Translations under genes and position numbers: made by a program
Assembly (NCBI GenBank): GCA_905182985.1
Contig: CAJJDN010000097.1
Location: 204,526-268,525 of the forward strand
Length of the DNA stretch: 64,000 nt
Source: Paramecium sonneborni
Taxonomy: Eukaryota > Ciliophora > Oligohymenophorea > Peniculida > Parameciidae
Direction: 5' to 3'
Notes under the pieces: model-generated
Databases searched by the model: none
Told to the model about the DNA's origin: nothing
Seen by the model: the letters and a program-made list of their open reading frames with translations, nothing else
Shown here: positions 24,995 through 37,000 of the stretch, in pieces
Layout of the letters: every line of letters begins with the position of its first letter
Numbering within the stretch: position 1 is the stretch's first letter

Positions 24995-25940
24995 AAGATT
25001 TTTGTATAAAATTTAATTGATTTATTGTATAGATTATCTTTTGAAAACAATTTTGAAATTGTTAATAAATCTTATAAAATTTTAATGTTATAAAGTAATT
25101 TTAAATATTATCTAAAAAGAATTAAGAAATAAGTTTCAAATGATAAGTTTGAATATATATAGAATATACCCTTAAATTTTAATTAAAAAAGGAGTGGGTG
25201 TAAAAAAAATGTAATAATCATAACAAAATGAAAACAAAGAAAAAATAAAATCACATATATTTCTATAAAGAGAAAAATGAGGAAATAAAAGTAGAAAAGT
25301 AAAAAATATTATTGAGTGATATTATACTAGAGTTTGAATAAAAATTTTGATAGATTTTTGATTTTGCCAAAAAGAATTGAAGGAATCTGAAGAAAGTTAT
25401 TAATAAGAGGGTTGATGAATTAGGAAATAAGAGATCAGTGAGAAGTAAAATTTGTAAATATTTTAATAAAGTATTTTAATGTATTAATATGATGAAAAAT
25501 ATTTTGATAGAATATTATTTATAATTAATGAATATGATATAAGAGTATAAATAATTGAATAATATTGGTTAAATTATCTAAAAATTATAAAATAAATTTA
25601 TGTGTATAAATTGGATAGAGATAAAAGTAAAAATAATGATAAATTTTTGAATAATAAAAAGGGATAATATAATATAATAGTGAATAATGGGGAATTTCTG
25701 TAAGGGTAAAAAAGTAAAGAAAAGTTTGAGTGAAGTAAAATTCAGTTATAAATTGAATATGTTGATATATAGATAGGTTGATTTGAATAAGAATAGTGGA
25801 AAAGATATTTTGAAATAAGTAGAATAATAATGGATAAGGAAGTGTTTTTTGAGTGTTATTAAGTTTTTGAATATTTTAGTTGGTAATGAAAATATATTAT
25901 TGATTTCAATGAAAACATAGTGAGTTAATTATTTAATAAA
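24995..25940 (+). other. Cytosine-depleted spacer
   Basis: About 945 bp without a supported gene. From about 25,120 to 25,920 the plus strand is nearly free of C while G stays common, so the two strands differ sharply in composition. The minus strand therefore shows long TGA-free frames, but these would encode almost no D, E, G, A or V and are not credible. Plus-strand frames lack T, P, A and H and are broken by TGA. It may be an untranslated or RNA-coding stretch or old DNA under a strand-specific mutation bias. Confidence 0.5.
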
Positions 25941-27676
25941 ATGAAAGCACCCACTCATAGGTGCCTGTTATCAAGTTTAATAGAGAGTAATGAAAAGACT
26001 ACACGTTAAGCGAAAACACATGAATCTTTTGAGAGATTAAAGTATTCTTAACCGTAAACTGCAACTCCTAAGACTTAAATGACTAACAGGAAAAGCAAAT
26101 AGATGAGTTTAGTTTAAGTTTAGCAACTAATTTAATAGCCACTTTTGAGAAAGAATCATACAGCATTATCTGAAGTACCATATACTTGGAACACAAGTAG
26201 AAGTACAGAAAAGACAGTGGACTTACTTGGTATGCCTTAACACAAACGTGTAAAATGGTTAGAAAAATAAAAATCATTGCTAGCATAACAGCAACCAGTG
26301 ACAGAGCGTATATAAACAAGTCGTATAAAATAAATGGCAACTGCTGCTAATTATAACAATTTTTTAAAGAAATTCAATGGTGAATAAATGATGATATTAG
26401 ATAAGATAAAAAAAGGTGTAGTAATTTAAAAAGTACAAAATGAAGTATAAGAAAATAAAGAAAGGTAGTTCATTTATAAGTAGCCATTACGTATAATTAA
26501 AGGTATGAGTGAACATATGCTCAGAATGAAGAGTATAACTAGATAACATGAATCATAACCTTCACATCCTAGAAGACTTTCAAATCCTCGTTTTTAATTA
26601 ACTAATGCTAATAGACTTCGCTTTTCTAAATATTATTAAGATGATAGTTTGAAAGTGTTAAAATCATAAAAAAGAGATCCTAATCAAATTTTTAAAGAAT
26701 TACATATAGAAGATATCTAATATACTGATTTAGATAGAGCATAGAATCATCCTATTAATATTGCTTTATTCAATATGTTAAAAGATGAAGAAATTATACT
26801 AAGTAAATTTTATTGTTTAATTCAGAGTAATAATAACTAGAAGAAGCAGAAAAATATACTGCTTTAGAATTAATTAAATAGAGGTAAGAAATTGAAAAAT
26901 TTGATGAACTCACTAGACAAGAATATCATAGAAAATGTTATGTAGATTATAAATCCAAAAATATAAGTTCTAAATATAATTACAACTAATTACATTTAGA
27001 TGAATCTTTATTAGAAATATTTCCTAAAAGTGATGCTGCAAATCCACTATAATTTAAAAAATTAAGAAGATAAAAAATATTAAATATGATTAAGATGTTT
27101 TTATTTAGATTGCATGAATTAAATCTAAATCTTGAAGATCTTATATAAAATAGAGTTTATCCTCTTGTTGCTTATAGTAATGACAGAGCAAAATTGTTTT
27201 TCGATTTAGTCAAATCTAATAAGATTGAACTAACACATAGAGAGTTACAAGAAAATAAATATTTAGTATATGAATATGATTCATCAAAATTAACTCCTCT
27301 TCATCATGCAGTCATACGTAATCATGTAGAAATGGTAGAATTACTTTTGGAATACCATGCAGATGTTAATCGTCGTGATATTGTACTTATTCTACTATAA
27401 TCTAGCTTGGAAGAACTCCTCTCTTCTTTGGAATCCGTTCTGGCCATAATGATTGTGTATAATAACTACTTTATCATTAAGCAATTCCTTGGTCTAATAA
27501 AAAGAATTAATATGACCTTTATTTAGATATGCTCAATGATAAAGTTAGAGATTAATATCGTAAGGCAAAAAATGTAATGTTCTTAATTATTGAAGTACCA
27601 TTTATAAATGCAAATGATGTCTTATACAAAAAGAGCTGCTTTCTGGATGGAACGAAGATATTATTTTACTTAATGA
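25941..27676 (+). CDS. Ankyrin-repeat protein, 555 aa
   Basis: The frame opens at ATG 25941 and, after three introns of 23, 23 and 22 nt, ends at TGA 27674-27676. The first ~130 residues are basic, Q/T/S-rich and disordered, and their DNA is clearly richer in G+C than the rest. Two ankyrin repeats lie near residues 430-500: LTPLHHAVIRNHVEMVELLL, EYHADVNRRD, then LGRTPLFFGIRSGHNDCVQQLL. The middle is helical. Ankyrin repeats bind protein partners; no catalytic domain is seen. An internal ATG at 26334 could be an alternative start, but the upstream frame is continuous and protein-like. The last intron and stop are the least certain parts. Confidence 0.75.
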
Positions 27677-27844
27677 ATAATATAAATATATAATTTATAT
27701 ATCTTAAAATTTCGAAAATTCTAAGATAGGCTTATAAGCAAAGTAAGACAATTTATATATTTATGAATAAACTTTATATTTTCTAAGCTTTTACTTTTTT
27801 AAAAGATATTATTTATAAATTTGAAAATTATATTAATAGAAAAA

Positions 27845-27922
27845 CTTAGAAATGATATAAATTATTTAGAAATGATATATTTTATTAGAAATGAAATAAA
27901 TTATTAGAAATTAAATAAAAAA
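27845..27922 (+). repeat. Short degenerate tandem repeat, ~19-20 bp x 4
   Basis: Four imperfect copies of a unit close to TTAGAAATGATATAAATTA start near 27845, 27865, 27884 and 27903. They lie in the 275-bp gap between the convergent 3' ends of the ankyrin and OSBP genes. The rest of the gap is plain A+T sequence. Confidence 0.55.
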
Positions 27923-27951
27923 TAGAATGAAATGCTAAAACTAAAACACAA

Positions 27952-30900
27952 TCAATGTTTTTTTTTTTACCTTATTTTCTTATCATGTCTTTACTAGATT
28001 TCCATTTTTTCTTTTCTATCTTAAGCTAGATTTAAATCACCAGTTTTTAAAGCAATTAAGTCTTCTCTATAGTTGCTATCAGATGCTAAAGGATAATCCT
28101 CATATTTTAATTTATAAGGGAAATGTTTAAACCAATTCAATACCTCGACTCCATCTATAAACATTCCATAAGTCCATCTGCCACTAATATTAGATAGTTT
28201 ATCTTATGAAGGTAAAGATTTAATTCCTTAATATTTACGATATGTTTCTTAATAAAATTTATTAACATCTTTAAGAGAACCTTTAATAATGTATCCTTCC
28301 ATATAATCTTAAGGTGTATTCTTTTTACTAAACATTCCAGGGAAGGGTGTAATTACAATATCACAGAATAATTTATTATCCAAATCAACTAACCAGCCTA
28401 TTCCATTACAATAAAATTATCTATGTCCAATAGTCATACCTTAGATAACTCCAGGAATTATATTAAATATTATAGATGTTTTATTAGGGAATGTAACTTA
28501 TAAATATCCATAATTTTATCCAGTAATTGAATTAGCACTAAAATTAGCTTAAGATTCTAAATGACCAGTTAATTTAAAGTTTCTACCAATTACATATAAT
28601 CCTAATACAGGTGGATGATGAGATATCTACTCACAATATAATAGATTGCCATTCATATATCCTTAAAATGTTTCTCCTAAAATTGGATTGAAAGGCTTTT
28701 CCAAATTTAAAAACATTATATTATAAGCAAGTGAAAATTGTGCCACTAATTTTATTTATTCAAGTGGATCTGATAATTCTCCTGCTCTCTCTAATAACCA
28801 TAAGTATCCTAAACTATAACAAGCTCTCTCTAAATTTGATCTTTTTTCAAAAATATTTACAGGTAATGAAACACTAATTAAAGATTTACCCATTAATAAA
28901 TTAGATCCTAGTTTTTTTAACATAAATGTTATAACTTCTTTTTAAATATCTAATTTCTTTTTATTTATAAATCTTAAACCACCTTTTTCTTATATTTCCC
29001 AATCACTCTATAATATGACATTTTTATGTTCTGCAGTCTCTTTATAATATATATTATCTGGTTCCATTGGTATTAATCTATATTAATGTATGGCTGACCA
29101 ATAGATTGCTCCAATATTTTTAGTTGCTAATTCTAATAATTATAAATAATCATTTTTATCTATTTACTCCAGTTCTTCATCAAGTACTATTTCGGATTTA
29201 AACTATTTACAATCCACATCAGATAAAGATGAATCCATCTAAACTTCTATTACTCTTTGGACTTATTATTATTCTATATTTTAGACATTAATTGGTTCTT
29301 TTATTGCCTCTTCTACTATTGATGGTGTTGGAATCTTAAATTATTTCTGAATTAAATAACTATCTAAATTCTATAATTCAGAAACATAATGTAATGATAA
29401 TTAGGCATCATTTGCATAACCTCCATTTCTAGTCTCTGTTTCCCATATAATCATTATTTATTGTTATTATTATGCAATTACAGCTATTATACTTAATTGT
29501 ATTTATCCCTCAAATTGATAACCATTCTATTATTGATTATTTTAATATGATAAACTCTTATCTACTATAAAAAAGTTATCTTAGTCTTTAAAAACATATC
29601 TTAAATATGTATAAGAACGTTTCAAATACAATAAACCATATTTCTTTCTCATCTCAGAAATTATCATTGAATTACTATTTGGCATTATATCTAAAATTAT
29701 TGTCTAATCTATTTATGTATTCCATTACTTCATTACATCTGGACACACTAAAGCTGAAACTATTGAAACTATGTTATCACTATTTATGTTCACAATTCCC
29801 TTTATTTTGTCTTATTATGTTTTATGTTACAACAATCTACTCATAATACAACATTAAAGCATACCTTAATTTATTTTTAAAACTTATTAATTGATATTCT
29901 GAATCATCCATTAATCTATCAAGTAAAAATAATTCTTTTTTAAGTATTACATCTTTCAAAAGTGCTGGAACATTTGATATCTTTTATGATATTTTTGGTA
30001 TGTCTTCTTTTACATTTTATACAGATATTATAGAAACTTGCTATTCTTTCTCTATTACTTATTGTTTCTAATCATTTGAATGTTTATAAGTATTCTCATT
30101 AACCTTTTTAGCCACTTATGATTAAGTCTTATGATGTGTCTTTATTGTTCCCTCGATCACATTTTATTGCTTAGATTATATTATTTCAGATCTCTTCTGA
30201 GGATATACATTTTATGAATTACTCAAATCCTCTGATTAACGTTAAAATATTTTCTATTGTCTTTTTATTAATAATAATATTATTATCATACTTCATCTTT
30301 TTTAATAAGTCATCATCAATAAAAGCACAGCATTACCTTAAATAATTAAACCATCTCTCTGCCTATTAGAAATCTTCACAACCAAATAGAAATGTCTCTT
30401 TTCCACATACTTAAAAACAATATTTATTCTTCATTGCTTCACACCTTAATTAATCTATGAATTATTATACCATTTTAATGAATAATCTGAAAGTAATAAT
30501 TATTTATCTCTTTTCTTAGGATCATTACGAGATATACTCAATTTACGATCCATCATATTCAACTTTAATATTTTATTATTCCAAAACCAACCTGATTTTT
30601 TTTTCATCTCTAGACGTCCTTATACTTCATCTTCAAAATATATAAACGAACTCACTATCTCAATATACATTCGAAATTTCACAGGTATTGGAGGACTAAT
30701 TAATTATTATATCTCTTCTTCCGATAACAACTCAGCTTTCCCCATTTTATGATTATCTATTGATGCTTGTAAGATCTGCAATTTTTATAACACCTTCCCT
30801 GGCACTCTATCAGGATAGTCTAATTTAGTACATGCACACTACTTTGCGTAAATCTTTGTAACTTTCTTACACACTCTATATATTATTTTTGAACTTTCTC

Positions 30901-31012
30901 TTCCATTATATAATTATGAATAAATTAAACTAGCAAGAAATTCTATAAATTTAATTATTACATCAAGATTTTTATAAAAAGTATTCTTTATTTTTAATTT
31001 CATATTACTCAT
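27952..31012 (-). CDS. Oxysterol-binding protein with PH, START-like and ORD domains, 996 aa
   Basis: Lipid-transfer protein. Residues ~125-225 look like a PH domain (GRLEMKKKSGWFWNNKILKL ... FLFGCEDFQQAERWFNYLRQ). A linker follows, then a START-like segment: CPDVMKQWNTQID, SMIISEMRKKYGLL, YTYLRYVFKDQDNFFIVDKS. The C-terminal ~400 residues are the OSBP-related domain with the signature EQISHHPPVLG, NPILGETFQG, and the terminal WTYGMFIDG. ORD proteins exchange sterols or phosphoinositides at membrane contacts. Three introns (30445-30470, 30222-30240, 29840-29864; 26, 19 and 25 nt) are removed; the 19-nt one ends GAG and is the least certain. ORD and PH are secure; START is inferred from motif order. 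Confidence 0.9.
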
Positions 31013-31737
31013 ATCTTCTCACAAATAACATTAGAATACACTTTTTAATTTAATTCTTATTTTCATCATTCTCATACAAAAAACATATAAATTTTAAATT
31101 TAGAAATTTAGAAATTTATAATATTCTATATTATTTTTTTTATTCTAAAATCGTATTTTTAATAGTGAATAAATTAAATATTGATTAGATTTTCGATCTT
31201 TCAAAATGATATCCAAAATATTCAATTTAAATACTCATCAATTTCAAAACAACATTTTCATTGCTACAATAAACATTGTTACATTTATATATAGATGCTA
31301 TTGCTTAATTTACAGATGTTATAAATAAATAAATGATATAAAAAAATCTATAATTAAATTATAAATAAATTATATATACAATTTTTATAAAAATAGTATG
31401 CTGAAGATTTTAGTGCATTTCAATAATTCATGTAATGAGAGAAATTAAGTTTCAAGTTTTAAATTAAGATTAATCCTGAACTTTTGACTGAATTAAAATT
31501 GCGAATTTGAATTTTTTGTTACTAAAATAATAATTAAAATATTGATGATGAATAATATTTTTAAAGCAAAGTAATAAAAAAAAAGGTGATGATAATTAAA
31601 ATATATTCTTATAAATAATGAAATTCATTCAGGTTTAATGGGTCTAAAATAAGAAGGAACAAATCTTCTAATACCAAATTTAAAATGAAAAGTTATGAAT
31701 GAATACATAAAAATTTATCAAATTTGTGTTTTTTTTA
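31013..31737. other. A+T-rich spacer
   Basis: About 725 bp upstream of the OSBP start. No supported gene on either strand. Confidence 0.45.
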
Positions 31738-32406
31738 ATGGCTCTTTTATAATTCGAGGCAAGTTACGATTTGATTTGATTAATTTTTTAGGGGAAACAG
31801 ATAAAAAATGTTGAAGCCTATTGCTTATATCATTGGGTGGACCTTATATTTTACACATATTATAATTAAAAGTCGGGGTTGGGATTTCTTATTCTTTATT
31901 AAGTTATTAAGCCATTTATTCCATTTTAACAGAAAAATTAATCTTCTCTAGTTCTAATAAATCAAAATCAAGAGTTTAAGTTTTCAAAGTTGTAACTGGT
32001 TGGTAATTTAGATGACACATTTTTGGTTTCATCATGAGATTAAATTTTTGATGAATATGAAAATGATAAATTATGTTTTGATTAATGGAATTAAGAATTT
32101 AAAAAATGATAAGAAAATAATGTATTCGTATTAGAATAGATATTTATAATTTAAAAGTCCATACTATTAATAGAGTATTAATTAAATTAATAAGAATAAA
32201 TCAATTTTATAATTAAAACTTTAGAAGTTCAATATGATTAATATTTTTAACTTAAGGTTGATGAATTTAATAATAAGTTTGTTCTTCAAGATTTCTTAAA
32301 TTTTTAGATGATGGATAATTTACAAAAATGTTATTTTAATTTTTAAGAGATTAGTTGTTACTTATTATTTATGTTTTATGGAAACATAATAGAAGTGAGA
32401 GCATGA
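31738..32406 (+). pseudogene. Protein-like frame with three in-frame TGAs
   Basis: One reading frame runs from ATG 31738 to TGA 32404-32406 (222 codons) and looks coding throughout, with balanced D, E, K, N, Q and hydrophobics (for example NVEAYCLYHWVDLIFY, DQIFDEYENDKLCFDQWNQE, KVDEFNNKFVLQDFLNF). It is broken by TGA at 31777, 32035 and 32107, and no GT..AG intron removes these in frame. The most likely reading is a gene killed by point mutations; conditional TGA readthrough is the alternative. Family not recognised. The overlapping frame open from 31810 lacks acidic residues and was rejected. Confidence 0.45.
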
Positions 32407-32526
32407 TGAAAATGTGAGAATGATTGTTAAGATATGTTTAGGATATAGTTTAAAATAAAAAAAGTGGATGTTAATGGTATAATAAGGAAGATTAAATATA
32501 GATATAATTATTTATTTGTATTGATA

Positions 32527-33661
<1,135 letters not shown>

Positions 33662-34079
33662 TTAATTATATTATATATAAATCAAATTCTTAAAACTATC
33701 TTTCTACATTCTAACAATCCAATCTTCCTAACATTTTCATTAAATCTCTACAATACCTATCCTATATATTAATTCAATTTAATAGATAAATCTTTTCATT
33801 TTAAATTTCAAAATATTTCACTTAAAATCTTATCCTGTTGTTCTTCTAATAATTATCTCATATATTAATATAATATTTTAAATTCATTAAAAATGAAAGT
33901 AAACATAATTGTTAATACAACAACTAAATATTTTATATAATATATAACTAATAATAGTCCAATATGTGTATATAAGAATAGTTTAGGTTATTGAAGAATA
34001 CTATAATATGTATAAAATATATAACAATGATTAAGAGAATAAATATAAGAAAAAATGAAATATTTAAAATAAATACATT
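33662..34079. other. A+T-rich divergent spacer
   Basis: 418 bp between the divergent starts of the CaM-kinase-like gene and the IP3-receptor gene. It would hold both promoters; no specific element can be named. Confidence 0.4.
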
Positions 34080-37000
34080 ATGGAAGCAAGTGAAGCATTA
34101 CTAAGTAAAGCTCTCAAAATTGGATGCACAATTACTTTATGTTATAAAGATGATGATGGAAATAACTATTATGCATGTTGTGAGGGTTTTACATCTATGA
34201 AACTAAGATTACTAACTGCATAATAAATTAAAGATTAAGGTCGATTGAATTAATGTTTGTTTAAGGTTGTGCCTCCATTTTAATATGTGGAATATAATAA
34301 GGGAAAGGAAGCCTTCCATTAGAAAGAAATCTTAAATTAGGTTACTAATGTTGATTAAAGAGGTAAGGAAGTTACCATTATTAATTAGACTCAAGACTTG
34401 AATTTCCCAAACAAATTAAACTTATGTAAGATGAATCATAGTTGAACAAGGAATCTTTAGAAAAAATGAAAGGATAATCTATATTTTTTGGATAAACTAT
34501 ACAATTCATTCATCAAGCAAGCAATAAATACTTGAGTTATTTTAAAGATTAAGGGAGTGATTATGAAAGTGATAGTTGGAAAGCCACTTTGAAAAAAGAA
34601 CATGGAGAAGACACTTAATTTAAATTCTTGGCCTCATTCTCATTTTAATAAGAAACTGGAGGTTTAATATTTGATGAAGATACTGTCTATATTGTTAGTG
34701 TATTAGATATGAGTACTGAACCAGGTTTACATGCTTCTAATAAAAAAAAAGATAAAGAAAAAAGAGAACTTAATGTTGCACCAGAAAAGAGATCCTTTTG
34801 GAAACTCAACATTTTCTCTAAATTTATGAATGATGAATTAGGATACCTATCTGTTTTTGATGTTATTTGGATTAACTATTCTGAAACTAATGTATTATTA
34901 ATTATTTACTTATTATTAGTTGAATATGATTGTCTAAAAATACTCTCCAGATGACAAAAAAAAATATTTGAAATTTGAAAAAGGACAAGATTCAGAATAA
35001 ATTAATTAATTTATTGGAGATAGTAATGGAATGTATGTCATTGAAAATATTGATCCAGAAAAAGGAGACTTTTTAAATGGAGGCTATGTTGAATGGGTTA
35101 AAGAATATAGACTTAAACATTTAACATCTAATTATTATCTTAAATTAGAAGAAATTGCTGAAATATAAGGTTCATTTAGACTTGTTGCTGTTGAAAACAT
35201 TTCTGATTCATCCATTTTCTAATTTGGAATGATATATTCTACTATAGTAAAGAAAGACAATTAAGAATTTTTAACAAAAGATTCGTACTTTAGATTATCT
35301 ACAAGGGGTTAAAATGAATAATATTGGCTAAAAATAGATACAGTAGGTCCTAATGAAATTTATAAAATAGAGGGTGACAATTTCATTGAAGATATAACAA
35401 TTCCAATATTTGATTAGGATAAAAAGGATGAACATGTATTTAATTTAGCATGTGCATCTTTAAATGAAGTCAGATTTATTAAGTATTTATTATCTTGCAT
35501 GAAAATTTTAAAAAGAAGTAAAGAATATTTAGATGTTGATTTAAATGATACTGGATTTTTTAAAGATTCCTAATTCTAAGAAATCTATAAAAAATTGATT
35601 GTAAGATCCCAACATCTAGAACAAGTATTAGATGATTTATATTTGCTTTGTCATAACAAATTAGAAGGTTTTGTATCTTTTGATACAGAATTCGGATTCC
35701 CAAATCAACATACACAAAATCTCCTTAAAGAATAATATTTCTTTGAAATTTTATTCTAGATTCTTGTTATTTGCTTCCCAACTTAAGAGAGTTTAAAGAA
35801 AGCTGATGAACCTTTTTAATTAGTTTAAGTAACTAAATTATTATCAGAAGAAAAATTAGTGGATTTAAATCTTGAAAAATAAATTATTGCTAGATTTATT
35901 GAGAAAAAAAAAATTATATGCACCAAAATCTTTAAATTATTACAAGCAATGGTTATAGATAATATTGCAAATCAGGAATATTGCTCTAAATATTTACCTA
36001 TTCTATCTATGCAATCAATGTATTTAAATGGAGCTATAAGTACTATTTTAGCTATTATACATAATTTTGAAGAATTGTTGTTGAATCTTAATAAAGATGA
36101 ATATCCTCTTGAAGTACCTTAATAAATTTTAAAAGCAGCTTCAATAAAAACTCCATAAATTAATTAAAATAAATAAAAAAAAAGAAGGAAAAATGAAATA
36201 AATAAACCAAGTGTTGATTATAATGCTTAATATAAACTTATTTGTAAATAGATAAAAGGATAAATGCCTAATTAATTATAAACATGGGATTTACTTATGT
36301 TTTTTACTACTATGCTTAAAAGCAATTATTTCTTGTTTAATAAAAAGATTGAAATCATGTATTTTTTGAAAGAATCAGTTTGTTTTGAAGAAAAAGGTAT
36401 CAATATAAATCAAGAAACGGCATATAAATATATTTTGTCATCATAAAGAGTATTTGAAGATGAAATTCTTATTAGATTAAAAAGTGATGGTCCTTAATTA
36501 AAAGTTTATAGAGGAGATTAAGAGAGCACTCTTCTTGATTATTATCATAAATACAAAAACAATGATGATCCAAAATTATTGAATTTTATTCCATATGTTT
36601 AAGAATTGATGAGAATGTATTCAAGAATGTGTAATTCCAGAAATTATACTTGGAAAAAGTTTGCTGAAAATTTTTTTAATGTAGAAAGTTTGATTGAAAA
36701 TATTTAAAACAATTAATATAATGTTGAAATTAGATCAATTATTTGTAGTTTATTGAATAAATTATATGTTGATTAGGAACCAAGAAGAATAATTATTTGG
36801 CCAGAACTTTGTAAAATTGTTAGAACTAGTAGAAAATAAAATAAAAATGATATTAATAATACAATGCTTTCAGAAGGAAAATAACAAAATAAAATAACAA
36901 AGACTGATCCAGTAGATATTCCTAAAGTATAAGAAAAGATAAATGGATATCTTGCTGATTAGTTATATTTTGTATAAAATTAATCGGATCTTGTAGATTT

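Noticed and set aside
25190..25900. A ~200-codon minus-strand open frame in the C-free block
   Set aside because: It would contain almost no D, E, G, A or V. The lack of TGA follows from the strand's base bias and does not show coding.
25906..26340. A 144-codon minus-strand membrane-like frame, and a possible structured RNA in the G+C-richer stretch
   Set aside because: The plus strand is in one continuous frame with the ankyrin gene from ATG 25941. The minus frame has no ATG at its 5' end, and the small inverted repeats seen there are no more than chance.
31810..32310. A 166-codon plus-strand frame without TGA
   Set aside because: It has very few acidic residues and looks like an off-frame shadow. 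The alternative frame, although broken by three TGAs, has normal protein composition.
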